Of a stretch of DNA of 64,000 nt, positions 17,461-28,379 are shown piece by piece (positions within the stretch are counted from its first letter, which is position 1; the number at the start of each line of letters is the position of its first letter). Origin of the DNA: Pseudomonas sp. ICMP 561 (GTDB taxonomy: Bacteria > Pseudomonadota > Gammaproteobacteria > Pseudomonadales > Pseudomonadaceae). Made by a program: the position numbers and the translations under genes. The DNA lies in the NCBI RefSeq assembly GCF_002699985.1, contig NZ_LKBT01000009.1, forward strand, positions 1 to 64,000, written 5' to 3'. The notes beneath the pieces are model-generated. The model was not told the DNA's origin and did no database searches. It saw only the letters and a list, made by a program, of their open reading frames with translations.

Positions 17461-18141
17461 CTAGCGGTCGCCGTGCTTCTTGCTGTCGGCAGGCACTTCA
17501 ACGGTGACTTCAGCCGGAACCGGGCTAACGACGCCGGCATCAGCTTCGGCCGCTGCTGCCATGGAAGCTGCTGCGGCTTCTTCCCGGGCGATACGCGCGT
17601 TCTTGAAACGACGACGCAGCCAGAGGGCGAACCCGAGTACCAGTAATGCGCCAAGCACCCACAATTCATACTTTTTGATATTGCCCAGCATGCCTTCTAG
17701 CACTGCGCCGAAATGGTACGCCGCATAACCCAGCGCCGCAGCCCAGACAGCCGCACCGATACCGTTGAGGATCAGATAGCGCAGTGGCGGATAGCCTGAT
17801 AGACCAATGGCTACGGGCATGACTGTTCGCAAGCCGTAGACAAAGCGGAAGCTTAATACCCAGAGATCCGGGTGCCTGCGTATATGCGCCAGCGCCTTGT
17901 CGCCCATGAGCTGCCATCGCGGCTTGCGCGCCAGGATTTTGCGGCCGTGCCTGCGCCCCATGTAGTACCAGAGCTGATCACCTGCATAGCTTCCGAAGAA
18001 CGCCACGACCACGACCAGTTTGATGTCCATGTATTCACGGAACGCCAGGAATCCAGCGAGAACCAGAATGGTCTCGCCTTCAAAGAAGGTGCCGATGAAG
18101 AGGGCGAAGTAGCCAAATTCGTGCAAGAAATTCTGGAGCAT
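17461..18141 (-). CDS. dedA: DedA-family membrane protein
   Basis: A 226-residue inner-membrane protein of the DedA/SNARE-associated family. Conserved parts are FEGETILVLAGFLAF, GDQLWYYMGRRHGRKIL and FRFVYGLRTVMPVAIGLSG, followed by membrane helices and an Ala/Glu-rich polar tail. DedA proteins are proposed to flip phospholipids or undecaprenyl phosphate and are needed for membrane homeostasis. The tail (from about 185) is low-complexity. The start has a weak ribosome site. It is divergent from hemB, as in P. aeruginosa. Confidence 0.9.
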   Translation of the reverse strand: MLQNFLHEFGYFALFIGTFFEGETILVLAGFLAFREYMDIKLVVVVAFFGSYAGDQLWYYMGRRHGRKILARKPRWQLMGDKALAHIRRHPDLWVLSFRFVYGLRTVMPVAIGLSGYPPLRYLILNGIGAAVWAAALGYAAYHFGAVLEGMLGNIKKYELWVLGALLVLGFALWLRRRFKNARIAREEAAAASMAAAAEADAGVVSPVPAEVTVEVPADSKKHGDR

Positions 18142-18307
18142 TGTCTGGATGCTGGCGAAATGAACGCGCAGCCTAACTCGGCCAAGGCATTCAGGAAAGT
18201 GTGGAAATGTGTCTCGACGTTAATCTTTCCTACAAGGACAATGGCAAACACCTCAACTGCGGCCCCGAGTCGCATGCTGGCCCACGACTGTCACACATTA
18301 GTCATAA

Positions 18308-19372
<1,065 letters not shown>

Positions 19373-19388
19373 CCGTACAGGAACATTC

Positions 19389-21596
19389 ATGAATACCGAA
19401 GGACTCACCGAAGCTGCTGTTGAAGTCAACGATCAGGAAGTTCTGACTGTGGTCGAGCCAAGCATTGAGGTTTTACCCGCAATCGTCGAGACGCCACCGG
19501 TTCCGGCCCTTGTCGTGCCGAATCTGGATGACAGCAGTCTGTACATCCATCGTGAACTCTCGCAGCTCAAGTTCAACATTCGCGTGTTGGAACAGGCACT
19601 GGATGAGTCCTATCCGTTGCTGGAGCGGCTCAAGTTTCTGCTGATCTTTTCCAGCAACCTCGATGAGTTCTTCGAAATTCGTGTCGCCGGTCTGAAAAAG
19701 CAGATCACGTTCGCCCGCGAACAAGCCGGTGCCGATGGTCTGCAGCCGCATCAGGCGCTGGCCCGCATCAGTGAACTGGTGCACGGCCACGTTGATCGCC
19801 AATATGCGATCCTCAATGACATTCTGCTGCCTGAGCTTGAAAAGCATCAGGTGCGCTTCATTCGTCGCCGTCACTGGACAGCCAAGCTTAAGGCTTGGGT
19901 TCGTCGTTATTTCCGTGACGAAATCGCGCCGATCATCACGCCCATCGGGCTGGACCCGACTCACCCGTTCCCGCTGCTGGTTAACAAGAGCCTGAACTTC
20001 ATCGTCGAACTGGAAGGCATCGATGCTTTCGGTCGTGACTCCGGTCTGGCAATTATTCCGGCTCCGCGCCTGTTGCCGCGAGTGATCAAGGTGCCGGAAG
20101 ACGTCGGCGGCGCCGGGGATAACTTCGTGTTCCTGTCGTCGATGATCCATGCTCACGCGGACGATCTGTTCCAGGGCATGAAGGTCAAGGGCTGTTATCA
20201 GTTCCGTCTGACCCGTAACGCCGACCTGGCGCTGGACTCTGAAGATGTGGAAGACCTTGCCCGCGCGCTGCGTGGCGAGTTGTTCTCCCGTCGTTATGGT
20301 GATGCGGTACGTCTGGAAGTGGCCGACACCTGCCCTAAACATCTGTCGGATTACTTGCTCAAGCAGTTCAACCTGTCCGAGTCCGAGTTGTATCAGGTCA
20401 ACGGCCCGGTCAACCTGACGCGTCTGTTCAGCATTACCGGTCTGGACAGCCATCCGGAGCTGCAATACCAGCCGTTTACCCCTGCTATTCCGAAACTGCT
20501 GCAAAACAGCGAGAACATTTTCAGCGTCATCAGCAAGCAGGACATTCTGCTGCTGCATCCCTACGAATCCTTCACGCCAGTGGTCGATCTGCTGCGTCAG
20601 GCTGCCAAAGACCCCCACGTCCTGGCCGTCCGCCAGACCTTGTATCGCAGCGGTGCCAACTCGGAAATCGTTGATGCACTGGTAGACGCGGCCCGCAATG
20701 GTAAAGAGGTCACTGCGGTGATCGAGTTGCGCGCGCGCTTTGATGAAGAGTCCAACCTGCAACTGGCCAGCCGTCTACAAGCTGCGGGTGCAGTCGTGAT
20801 CTACGGTGTGGTGGGCTTCAAGACCCACGCCAAGATGATGCTGATCCTGCGTCGTGAGGCGGGCGAAATCGTGCGCTATGCGCACTTGGGTACCGGTAAC
20901 TACCACGCTGGTAACGCCCGTCTGTATACCGACTACAGCCTGCTGACCTCCGACGACGCTTTGTGCGAAGACGTCGGCAAAATGTTCAGTCAGTTGATCG
21001 GCATGGGTAAAACCCTGCGCATGAAGAAACTGCTGCATGCGCCGTTTACGCTGAAGAAGGGCATGCTCGACATGATTGCCCGGGAAACCCAGTTCGCTGT
21101 GGACGGCAAGCCGGCGCATATCATTGCCAAGTTCAATTCGCTGACCGATCCGAAGATCATCCGCGCGCTGTACAAGGCCAGTCAGTCTGGCGTACGTATT
21201 GATCTGGTGGTGCGTGGCATGTGCTGCCTGCGGCCGGGTATCCCGGGCGTTTCTCACAACATCCATGTGCGCTCGATCATTGGCCGCTTCCTGGAGCACA
21301 CGCGGGTGTTCTACTTCCTCAATGGCGGCGACGAGCAGATGTATCTGTCGAGTGCCGACTGGATGGAGCGCAACCTCGACAAGCGCGTCGAGACTTGCTT
21401 CCCGGTAGAGGGCAAGAAGTTAATCCTGCGCGTGAAGAAAGAGCTTGAGCTTTATCTGACCGACAACACCCACAGCTGGCTGCTGCAGCCAGATGGCACC
21501 TACGTGCGAAGCACGCCGACCGGCAATCAGAATGCTCGCAACGTTCAGGCGACCCTGTTGGAGCGCCTGAGCAACCCGGTCCTCAGCGTACGCTGA
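19389..21596 (+). CDS. ppk: Polyphosphate kinase 1
   Basis: A 735-residue PPK1 that transfers the gamma-phosphate of ATP onto polyphosphate. The N-terminal domain starts at [19 protein letters not shown]; the two phospholipase-D-like catalytic parts show [19 protein letters not shown] and [19 protein letters not shown], each with a conserved histidine, one of which is autophosphorylated. About 45 acidic, Pro/Val-rich residues extend the N terminus. AGGA precedes the ATG. The 3' end overlaps the convergent ppx gene by 14 bases. Confidence 0.97.
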   Translation: MNTEGLTEAAVEVNDQEVLTVVEPSIEVLPAIVETPPVPALVVPNLDDSSLYIHRELSQLKFNIRVLEQALDESYPLLERLKFLLIFSSNLDEFFEIRVAGLKKQITFAREQAGADGLQPHQALARISELVHGHVDRQYAILNDILLPELEKHQVRFIRRRHWTAKLKAWVRRYFRDEIAPIITPIGLDPTHPFPLLVNKSLNFIVELEGIDAFGRDSGLAIIPAPRLLPRVIKVPEDVGGAGDNFVFLSSMIHAHADDLFQGMKVKGCYQFRLTRNADLALDSEDVEDLARALRGELFSRRYGDAVRLEVADTCPKHLSDYLLKQFNLSESELYQVNGPVNLTRLFSITGLDSHPELQYQPFTPAIPKLLQNSENIFSVISKQDILLLHPYESFTPVVDLLRQAAKDPHVLAVRQTLYRSGANSEIVDALVDAARNGKEVTAVIELRARFDEESNLQLASRLQAAGAVVIYGVVGFKTHAKMMLILRREAGEIVRYAHLGTGNYHAGNARLYTDYSLLTSDDALCEDVGKMFSQLIGMGKTLRMKKLLHAPFTLKKGMLDMIARETQFAVDGKPAHIIAKFNSLTDPKIIRALYKASQSGVRIDLVVRGMCCLRPGIPGVSHNIHVRSIIGRFLEHTRVFYFLNGGDEQMYLSSADWMERNLDKRVETCFPVEGKKLILRVKKELELYLTDNTHSWLLQPDGTYVRSTPTGNQNARNVQATLLERLSNPVLSVR

Positions 21597-23085
21597 GGAC
21601 GATACCGACCCGGGTCAGCCACTCCGCTTCCAGCGCGAAGTCGGCCTGGGTCAGTTGGTTGTTTTCCAGCCAGCCTTCCGGAAATACCACGTCAAGATTG
21701 TTGCCGCTGGCGGTGAGCACCGGCTGAGGCATCTCCTGTACTCCACGAATGTGGTGGAACAGGATCGCAAAGCGTAACAGCACGCACAGACGAATCAGTT
21801 TTTCGCCCTCTGCGCCGAACTCGGCAAACTTGTCCTTGGGAATATTACGGCGGTGGCCGCGCACCAGCAGCGCAAGCATTTGCTGGTCTTCCCGGGAGAA
21901 ACCCGACAGGTCTGAGTGCTCGATCAGGTAAGCGCCATGCTTGTGGTAGTGGTAGTGAGCGATGTCGAGGCCGACTTCGTGGACCTTGGCTGCCCAACTG
22001 AGTAATTCCCGGTAGCTGTCATCTTCCAGATCCCAGGCATGAGCGACCTGCTCAAGGGCGTGCAGGGCCTTTCGCTCCACACGAGCAGCCTGTTCAAGGT
22101 CAACGTGATAACGCTCCATCAGCGAGCTTAGCGTGCGCTCACGGACGTCTTCATGGTGATGACGGCCCATCAGGTCATACAGCACACCTTCCCGCAGCGC
22201 GCCTTCGCAGTGATCCATGCGCTGCAGTTCCAGCGCGTCGAAGATCGCTTCGAGGATTGCCAGGCCTGCCGGGAAGATCGAGCGGCGATCCGGCTTGATG
22301 CCGTCGAAATCGATCTTCTCTACGTCACCTAGCTTGAACAGTTTGCGCTTGAGCCATGCGAGGCCGTCGGCATTCACTTCACCCGAGCCCTGACCGTTGG
22401 CCTTGAGCGCCAGACCGATCGCACGAATGGTGCCCGACGAACCGATCGCCTCATCCCACTTCAGACGATGCAGGGCGTGTTCAATGCTCATGATCTCCAG
22501 GCGCGCGGCGGTATAGGCCTGCGCATAACGAGCCGGAGTGATCTTGCCGTCCTTGAAGTAGCGCTGGGTGAAGCTTACGCAACCCATCTGCAGGCTTTCG
22601 CGCAGCAGGGGTTCAAAGCGCTGACCGATGATGAACTCGGTACTGCCACCGCCGATGTCCGCCACCAGACGTTTGCCGGGGGTATCAGCAAGGGTATGGG
22701 ACACACCGAGATAAATCAGGCGGGCTTCTTCACGGCCTGAAATCACTTCTACAGGATGGCCGAGAATTTCCTCGGCACGAACGATGAATTCATTACGGTT
22801 ACGTGCTTCGCGCAGGGCGTTGGTACCCACGATGCGGACCGCACCCAACGGCAGACCGTTGATCAGTTGGGCAAAACGCTTGAGGCAGTCGAGCCCTCGC
22901 TGCATGGATTCTTCGTTGAGGTGTCGCTCTTCGTTGATGCCAGCCGCCAGTTGAACCTTCTCTCCGAGGCGTTCCAGGATGCGGATATCCCCGGAGTTGG
23001 CTTGAGCCACCACCATGTGGAAGCTGTTCGAGCCCAGGTCAATGGCAGCGATCAGGGAAAGATTCTTGGCTTTGGATTGCGGCAT
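21583..23085 (-). CDS. ppx: Exopolyphosphatase
   Basis: A 500-residue Ppx/GppA phosphatase that removes terminal phosphate from polyphosphate. It shows the actin-like ATPase motifs [24 protein letters not shown] and [14 protein letters not shown], followed by a C-terminal HD-like helical domain. The ATG at 23085 is favoured because the conserved AIDLGSNSF motif begins 12 residues later; the frame upstream has no family similarity. It is convergent with and overlaps ppk, so enzymes making and degrading polyphosphate are encoded tail to tail. Confidence 0.95.
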   Translation of the reverse strand: MPQSKAKNLSLIAAIDLGSNSFHMVVAQANSGDIRILERLGEKVQLAAGINEERHLNEESMQRGLDCLKRFAQLINGLPLGAVRIVGTNALREARNRNEFIVRAEEILGHPVEVISGREEARLIYLGVSHTLADTPGKRLVADIGGGSTEFIIGQRFEPLLRESLQMGCVSFTQRYFKDGKITPARYAQAYTAARLEIMSIEHALHRLKWDEAIGSSGTIRAIGLALKANGQGSGEVNADGLAWLKRKLFKLGDVEKIDFDGIKPDRRSIFPAGLAILEAIFDALELQRMDHCEGALREGVLYDLMGRHHHEDVRERTLSSLMERYHVDLEQAARVERKALHALEQVAHAWDLEDDSYRELLSWAAKVHEVGLDIAHYHYHKHGAYLIEHSDLSGFSREDQQMLALLVRGHRRNIPKDKFAEFGAEGEKLIRLCVLLRFAILFHHIRGVQEMPQPVLTASGNNLDVVFPEGWLENNQLTQADFALEAEWLTRVGIVLSVR

Positions 23086-23211
23086 GATCAGAAAATCTCG
23101 GTCGATAACCGCGCCATCGTGCCACGATCCATGGCTGCCGCCAACGCGAAGCTTTGAAGCTGGCGCTTGGCCTGCAATATCCGTGGCGTGGATCAGTTTG
23201 TTTAGTGGATA

Positions 23212-23301
23212 TGTTGGAGCGAGGCTTGCCCGCGAATTTGACACATCGTTCGGTCAGGTACACCGCGTTAGCATTCTTCGCGGGCAAGCCTCGCTCCAAC
23301 A
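23212..23301. repeat. REP-like inverted repeat (GTTGGAGCGAGGCTTGCCCGCG variant)
   Basis: The arms TGTTGGAGCGAGGCTTGCCC and GGGCAAGCCTCGCTCCAACA are perfect inverted repeats. Both arms share the same G-to-T and C-to-A change from the usual GTGGGAGC, so the change was compensated. Confidence 0.85.
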
Positions 23302-23308
23302 GTGGCCT

Positions 23309-23779
23309 TCATTGCATGACCGGCAAGCTGGTCGTGGACTTGATCTCCGACAGGGCAACCGTTGAATTCACTTCCTGAATGCCCGGCACCAGCGAAAGCT
23401 TTTCAAAGAAGAACCGCTCGTACGCCTCGATGTCCGGCGTCACGATGCGCAGCAGGAAATCCACCGACCCCATCAGCACATAGCACTCCAGCACTTCAGG
23501 AAAGCCGCGAATGGCCTCGGTAAACTCGGTGAAGTTCGAGCGACCGTGAGCATTGAGCTTCACCTCGGCAAAGATCTGCGTATTGAGACCGATCTTCTTG
23601 CGGTCCAGCAGCGATACCTGTCGACGAATGACCCCTTCATCCTTGAGCCGCTGAATCCTGCGCCAGCACGGCGATTGGGATAACCCCACCTGCTCGGCGA
23701 TTTGCGCACTGGACAGGGACGCGTCCTCCTGAAGCAGCGCAAGAATCTTGCGATCATAAGCATCCAGTTCGGTTTGCAT
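23309..23779 (-). CDS. Lrp/AsnC-family transcriptional regulator
   Basis: A 156-residue regulator with an N-terminal AsnC-type helix-turn-helix (LDAYDRKILALLQEDASLSS, then QIAEQVGLSQSPCWRRIQRL, about residues 5-55) and a C-terminal RAM ligand-binding domain (about 70-145, with VLECYVLMGSVDFLLRIVTPD). Members respond to amino acids and form octamers. It is divergent from a small ACT-like gene across 139 nt, the usual arrangement when an Lrp-type regulator controls its neighbour. It is too similar across the family to name the effector. Confidence 0.92.
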   Translation of the reverse strand: MQTELDAYDRKILALLQEDASLSSAQIAEQVGLSQSPCWRRIQRLKDEGVIRRQVSLLDRKKIGLNTQIFAEVKLNAHGRSNFTEFTEAIRGFPEVLECYVLMGSVDFLLRIVTPDIEAYERFFFEKLSLVPGIQEVNSTVALSEIKSTTSLPVMQ

Positions 23780-23918
23780 AACTATTTCTCTCTATGGAGA
23801 TATGGCGCATTAACAAGTCGTAAAGAGATTAAATCAATCAAGGATGGACCAGAAATTTCTTTTTCCGCATGCAAGAATTTCTTTCAGTCACTTAACCCTC
23901 TAAATCGCAGAGGTCAGC

Positions 23919-24266
23919 ATGCCCAATCTCGAAGCCGTTACTTCACTGTCGCAACGTCCGGATACCTGGGCGGCTGACAATGCCCATTGCTGCGCGCGTT
24001 ATAAGATTCTGGTCGAGGCTGAGGCCGATTCACTGTGCCGAGTGCTGAATCTCTTTGCGATGCAGTACCTGATCCCTCATCAGGTCAACGTGATGCAGGA
24101 GGACGACGTGTTGGGTATCGACGTTGAGATCGCTAATCTGACCTGGCACCGGGCGCAGGTGATTGCGGAAAAAATGCGCAGCCTGATCAACGTCTGCTCG
24201 GTAGAATTGGAACAACTGGCCCAGCCTTACGTCTCAAACACAACGGTTTCCCTCGCCGTCGGTTAA
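23919..24266 (+). CDS. Small ACT-domain-like protein
   Basis: A 115-residue protein. After about 25 residues the sequence CCARYKILVEAEADSLCRVL and the following strand-helix pattern up to KMRSLINVCSVELEQ resemble the ACT fold of small acetohydroxyacid synthase subunits (IlvM), but it is not a clear member. ACT domains bind amino acids, which fits the divergent Lrp regulator. No catalytic partner is encoded here. AGAGG lies before the ATG. I do not recognise a specific family name, and the ACT assignment is by pattern only. Confidence 0.7.
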   Translation: MPNLEAVTSLSQRPDTWAADNAHCCARYKILVEAEADSLCRVLNLFAMQYLIPHQVNVMQEDDVLGIDVEIANLTWHRAQVIAEKMRSLINVCSVELEQLAQPYVSNTTVSLAVG

Positions 24267-24373
24267 GCCTGGCAGAAAAAAAACGTAACTCATGTGTACG
24301 CATATGCCGAAATAACTGACACGCTGGGGGCTACGCTTGGTTCGTTTGAGCCGAATTGTCCAAAGGAATCCGC

Positions 24374-26155
24374 ATGTCAGTTCACGCCTCATCACAGGAT
24401 CGTTGGCTGGATCTGAATGATCTGCTGCGCGATCTGGTCGCTGAAGGGTTTATCGATCAGAACAGTGCCGAGATTGCACTGACCCACAGGCGCAGTGCCG
24501 CGAACCTGCAACTGCATCCGCTTGAGTTTATCGCTGCGCAACAGCTCGACGACCTCAAGCGACCGGGGCGCAAGCTGGATCTGGAAACCCTGACTGCCTG
24601 GCTCGCGGCCCAAAGCGGGCAGCCTTATTTGCGCATCGACCCGCTGAAGATCAAGGTCGCTTCGGTCACGCCCTTGATGTCTTACGCTTTTGCGCAGCGT
24701 CACAAGATTCTGGCGGTGGCGGTCGATCACGACTCAGTGACCATCGCCAGCGCGCAGCCCTATGTGCATGGCTGGGAAGCTGACCTGACCCACGTGCTGA
24801 AACTGCCAATACGGCGTGTGGTGGCCAATCCGGTCGATATTCAGCGGCTGGCCGTTGAGTTTTATCGGCTGGCCAAGTCCGTCAGCGGCGCTGCCGCGAC
24901 GGATCAGAAAATCAGTGGCATGGGCAACTTCGAACAGTTACTCAAGCTGGGTGCCAGTGACCAGGAACCCGATGCGAACGACGCGCACATCGTCAATATC
25001 GTCGACTGGTTGTTCCAGTACGCTTTCCAGCAGCGCGCCAGTGATATCCATATCGAGCCCCGCCGTGAGCAGGGCACGGTGCGTTTTCGCATCGACGGCG
25101 TGCTGCACAACGTTTATCAGTTCCCCGCGCAAGTGACCATGGCTATCGTCAGTCGCCTGAAAAGCCTTGGTCGCATGAATGTTGCCGAGAAGCGCAAGCC
25201 GCAGGACGGCCGGGTTAAAACCAGCACCCCTGATGGCGGCGAGGTTGAGCTTCGGCTTTCAACACTGCCGACGGCGTTCGGGGAAAAGATGGTCATGCGG
25301 ATCTTCGATCCGGATGTACTGCTGAAAAACTTCGACCAGCTCGGGTTCTCCAGCGACGACCTGCGCCGCTGGGAAGGCATGACCCGTCAGCCCAACGGCA
25401 TCATTCTGGTCACCGGGCCGACCGGTTCTGGCAAGACCACCACGCTTTACACCACGCTCAAGATGCTCGCGACCTCTGAGGTCAACCTGTGCACCATCGA
25501 AGACCCTATCGAGATGGTCGAGCCCGCGTTCAATCAGATGCAGGTTCAGCACAACATCGATCTGTCGTTTGCCAGCGGTGTTCGTGCGTTGATGCGGCAA
25601 GACCCGGACATCATCATGATCGGCGAGATTCGTGATCTCGAGACTGCGGAGATGGCGATTCAGGCCGCGCTTACCGGTCACTTGGTGCTCTCGACCCTGC
25701 ACACCAACGACGCACCCAGTGCGATCAGCCGGATGCTGGAACTTGGCGTCCCGCATTACCTGCTCAAGGCAACCATTCTTGGGGTCATGGCTCAGCGACT
25801 GGTGCGAACTCTGTGTCCGCACTGCAAGGCACCGGTGCAACTGGATGAGGGCGACTGGCAGAGCCTGACCCGACCATGGCAAGCGCCTGTGCCGGCCGGC
25901 GCGCACCGGGCAGTAGGTTGCGTGGAGTGCCGTGACACCGGCTACCGTGGCCGTGCCGGGGTGTACGAGATCATGTTGATGTCCGATGGCGTGCAAGGTT
26001 TGATCAGCGCCGACCTTGACCTTACCGCGATGCGTCGCCAGGCGTTCAAAGAGGGTATGCGCAGCTTGCGCTTGTCCGGCGCACAGAAAGTCTCGGCGGG
26101 GCTGACTACACTTGAAGAAGTGTTACGCGTGACGCCGCAGAGCGAACAGCGCTGA
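24374..26155 (+). CDS. GspE/PulE-type secretion ATPase (orphan)
   Basis: About 593 residues with the layout of a type II secretion or type IV pilus assembly ATPase: N-terminal GspE domain (about 1-175), Walker A GPTGSGKTT near 348, Asp box TIEDPIEMVEP, Walker B region IMIGEIRDLETAEMA, His box STLHTNDAPSA and a C-terminal tetracysteine site (CPHC ... CVEC) for zinc. No pilus or secretion genes adjoin it, so its partner machinery is not visible. It corresponds to PA5210 of P. aeruginosa. AAAGGA precedes the ATG at 24374; an earlier start at 24356 lacks a ribosome site. Confidence 0.9.
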   Translation: MSVHASSQDRWLDLNDLLRDLVAEGFIDQNSAEIALTHRRSAANLQLHPLEFIAAQQLDDLKRPGRKLDLETLTAWLAAQSGQPYLRIDPLKIKVASVTPLMSYAFAQRHKILAVAVDHDSVTIASAQPYVHGWEADLTHVLKLPIRRVVANPVDIQRLAVEFYRLAKSVSGAAATDQKISGMGNFEQLLKLGASDQEPDANDAHIVNIVDWLFQYAFQQRASDIHIEPRREQGTVRFRIDGVLHNVYQFPAQVTMAIVSRLKSLGRMNVAEKRKPQDGRVKTSTPDGGEVELRLSTLPTAFGEKMVMRIFDPDVLLKNFDQLGFSSDDLRRWEGMTRQPNGIILVTGPTGSGKTTTLYTTLKMLATSEVNLCTIEDPIEMVEPAFNQMQVQHNIDLSFASGVRALMRQDPDIIMIGEIRDLETAEMAIQAALTGHLVLSTLHTNDAPSAISRMLELGVPHYLLKATILGVMAQRLVRTLCPHCKAPVQLDEGDWQSLTRPWQAPVPAGAHRAVGCVECRDTGYRGRAGVYEIMLMSDGVQGLISADLDLTAMRRQAFKEGMRSLRLSGAQKVSAGLTTLEEVLRVTPQSEQR

Positions 26156-26213
26156 GGTCGCCTGGAGCGCGGCTCGCGGTGTGAGATCCGATTTAGGCTC
26201 GCAAATCCAATCC

Positions 26214-26306
26214 CGGTGGGAGCGAATTCATTCGCGAAGAGGGCGGTACATCCGCAGGCTATTTATCTCCTGAAATACCGCCTTCCCGAATAAATTCGGT
26301 CCCAAT
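26214..26306. repeat. Degenerate REP-like inverted repeat
   Basis: The left arm GGTGGGAGCGAATTCATTCG and the right arm CGAATAAATTCGGTCCCAAT pair with a few mismatches. An intact member of the subtype lies at 54898-54988. Confidence 0.6.
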
Positions 26307-26433
26307 GGATAGCGCCGCTCTTAAGAAATAACTCATATCCAGAACCAATATACCTTTGAATCATTGGCTTTCTGTAGCCAAAGTCTGACTAAATAGCCCC
26401 CTGATAAACGTTCGTAACCAACAGGGAAATGTT

Positions 26434-27354
26434 ATGCAACTGGGCAGTGTGGTTTTACTCTTCGTTGCGCTGGCGATCGCCATCGTATTCATGGGCTTCA
26501 AGGTTGTGCCGCAGGGCTACCAATGGACGGTCGAGCGCTTCGGTCGATACACGACAACCCTCAAGCCGGGCCTGAACATCATCGTGCCGGTGATGGATCG
26601 CATCGGACGCAAGATCAATGTCATGGAAAGCGTGCTCGACATCCCGCCTCAGGAAGTCATCACGGCTGACAACGCGACGGTACAAATCGACGCTGTGTGT
26701 TTCTTCCAGGTCGTTAACACCGCGCAAGCGGCTTACGAGGTGAACAACCTCGAACATGCCATTCGCAATCTCCTGCAAACCAACATCCGTACTGTGCTTG
26801 GCTCCATGGAGCTGGACGCGATGCTCAGCCAGCGTGACAACATCAACGAGCGCCTGCTGCGTACCGTGGATGAAGCGACGGCCCCGTGGGGCATCAAGAT
26901 CACCCGTATCGAAATCAAGGACATCAGCCCGCCTGACGACCTGATGGCGGCGATGAGTGGTCAGATGAAGGCCGAGCGGATCAAGCGCGCGCAAATCCTC
27001 GAAGCCGAGGGCCTGCGAGCGGCGGCGATTCTGACTGCCGAAGGCAAGAAGCAGGCGCAGATTCTTGAGGCTGAAGGTGGTCGTCAGGCGGCGTTCCTCG
27101 AATCTGAAGCGCGTGAGCGTCAGGCCGAAGCAGAAGCACGCGCCACTCAGGTGGTGTCCGAGGCCATTGCCAGCGGCAATGTCCAGGCGGTCAATTACTT
27201 CGTTGCGCAAAAGTACATCGATGCACTGGGCAAACTGGCTTCAGCCAACAACAGCAAAGTTATCCTCATGCCTCTTGAGGCCAGTCAGGTCATTGGCGCT
27301 GTGGGCGGTATCGGCGAAATCGTCAAAGCTACCTTCGACAGCAAGAAGTCCTGA
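26434..27354 (+). CDS. SPFH/stomatin-family protein (QmcA-like slipin)
   Basis: A 306-residue membrane protein: one N-terminal hydrophobic anchor ([14 protein letters not shown]), an SPFH/Band 7 domain (about 20-200, [20 protein letters not shown]) and a C-terminal Ala/Glu-rich coiled coil (about 190-250). Such slipins assemble into rings or cages at the membrane and often work with NfeD-type partners; E. coli QmcA and YbbK are of this type. The NfeD gene begins 10 nt later, so they form an operon. AGGGA precedes the ATG. Confidence 0.93.
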   Translation: MQLGSVVLLFVALAIAIVFMGFKVVPQGYQWTVERFGRYTTTLKPGLNIIVPVMDRIGRKINVMESVLDIPPQEVITADNATVQIDAVCFFQVVNTAQAAYEVNNLEHAIRNLLQTNIRTVLGSMELDAMLSQRDNINERLLRTVDEATAPWGIKITRIEIKDISPPDDLMAAMSGQMKAERIKRAQILEAEGLRAAAILTAEGKKQAQILEAEGGRQAAFLESEARERQAEAEARATQVVSEAIASGNVQAVNYFVAQKYIDALGKLASANNSKVILMPLEASQVIGAVGGIGEIVKATFDSKKS

Positions 27355-27364
27355 GGCACGCCCT

Positions 27365-27808
27365 ATGGAATACCTGCAAAACCTGTCGTTCTGGGACTGG
27401 CTTGGGCTGGGCACCATCTTGCTGATTCTCGAAGTATTCGGCGCGGGCGGCTATCTGCTGTGGATGGGCGTGGCGGCTGCAGCGGTAGGGGTCATGACAT
27501 TCATCATTCCAGGGATGATCTGGACTTTTCAGTTCCTGCTGTTTGCGGTGACCTCGGTGCTGACCGCGTTGTATTGGTGGCGACGTCAGCGCACGGTGAA
27601 CCGACCCTCGGATCAGCCCGGTCTGAACATGCGCGGCCAGGAACTGATCGGTCGCGTGTTTACCGTTCAGAACGAGATTGTCGATGGGCGGGGCAAGATC
27701 AAGGTTGGCGACAGCGTCTGGCTGGTGAACGGGCCTGATACCCCGGTCGGTAGTCAGGTACGGGTGATCGGCCAGGATGGGGCGATATTGCGGGTTGAGG
27801 CGCTTTGA
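27365..27808 (+). CDS. NfeD-family membrane protein
   Basis: A 147-residue protein of the short NfeD type: about three hydrophobic segments (LGLGTILLILEVFG and two more within 35-75) followed by a cytoplasmic OB-fold domain (about 85-147, GQELIGRVFTVQNEIVDGRG ... VRVIGQDGAILRVEAL). Short NfeD proteins interact with the partner slipin through this OB domain and are thought to regulate membrane protein quality. The start is fixed by the 10-nt gap after the slipin stop codon. Confidence 0.92.
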   Translation: MEYLQNLSFWDWLGLGTILLILEVFGAGGYLLWMGVAAAAVGVMTFIIPGMIWTFQFLLFAVTSVLTALYWWRRQRTVNRPSDQPGLNMRGQELIGRVFTVQNEIVDGRGKIKVGDSVWLVNGPDTPVGSQVRVIGQDGAILRVEAL

Positions 27809-27822
27809 ATAACACCTGACCC

Positions 27823-27910
27823 CTGTAGGAGCGCGCTTGCCCGCGATAGCGTTGAGTCAGGCACCGGTGTGCTATCTGGAAGACTGCTATCGCGGGCAAG
27901 CGCGCTACTA
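27823..27910. repeat. REP-like inverted repeat (GTAGGAGCGCGCTTGCCCGCG type)
   Basis: The arms TGTAGGAGCGCGCTTGCCCG and CGGGCAAGCGCGCTACTA are near-perfect inverted repeats, with one mismatch in the right arm (CTACTA for CTCCTA). It follows nfeD by 15 nt. Confidence 0.85.
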
Positions 27911-27957
27911 AAGGCGTCGTCGCATCCACCACGGAACTACCGCATCACTCCCGTTAT

Positions 27958-27985
27958 CCAACAGTTTCAGAACAATCACTGTTGG
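27958..27985 (+). promoter_or_regulatory. 8-bp hairpin overlapping a ribosome-binding site
   Basis: CCAACAGT-N12-ACTGTTGG is a perfect inverted repeat whose right arm ends in the first two bases of the GGAG ribosome site at 27984-27987 of the DUF2388 gene. In RNA it could shield or stabilise that site. Confidence 0.4.
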
Positions 27986-27996
27986 AGTACCTCATC

Positions 27997-28320
27997 ATGC
28001 GTCTCAAGCTCGCTGTCGCCACGTTTGCTCTGCTTTCTCTCCCGGTTGGTTCAGCAATGGCTGACGCTGGGTTCTGGCGTGATGTCATTTCTTCTGGCGC
28101 CACTACCGGCTCCACTTACCTGACCTTCAAGGATCACAAACTGATCGTTGCTGCTCAAGACGACGCAGGCAGCTTTGTTGCCAGCGACGGCGGCATCCGT
28201 GGTCCCTTCCTGGAAGCTGCCATCCAGCAGGTTCGCAGCGAGAACCCAGGCCTGAATGCTTCGGACATGGATCTGGCCAACGCCATCCTGGCCAAGAATC
28301 TGGTTGCTGAAAACCAGTAA
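27997..28320 (+). CDS. DUF2388 domain-containing exported protein
   Basis: A 107-residue protein with a signal peptide (MRLKLAVATFALLSLPVGSA, cleavage near AMADA). The mature part, GFWRDVISSGATTGSTYLTF onwards, matches the small DUF2388 family found mainly in Pseudomonas; several paralogues per genome are usual and none has a known role. It should be periplasmic. GGAG lies nine nt before the ATG at 27997; the earlier in-frame TTG falls inside that hairpin. A bidirectional terminator closes the gene. Confidence 0.88.
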   Translation: MRLKLAVATFALLSLPVGSAMADAGFWRDVISSGATTGSTYLTFKDHKLIVAAQDDAGSFVASDGGIRGPFLEAAIQQVRSENPGLNASDMDLANAILAKNLVAENQ

Positions 28321-28329
28321 TTTAGAGAT

Positions 28330-28362
28330 AAAAAAAATGCCGCTCATTGAGCGGCATTTTTT
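28330..28362. terminator. Bidirectional intrinsic terminator
   Basis: AAAAAAATGCCGCTC-ATT-GAGCGGCATTTTTTA is symmetric, with A and T runs on both sides. It serves the DUF2388 gene on the plus strand and gcvH on the minus strand. Confidence 0.92.
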
Positions 28363-28379
28363 ATGGCTGGCTGTTCGGC

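Noticed and set aside
19473..20762. Long minus-strand frame (429 codons) opposite ppk
   Set aside because: A shadow of a highly conserved gene, with no ribosome site or domain.
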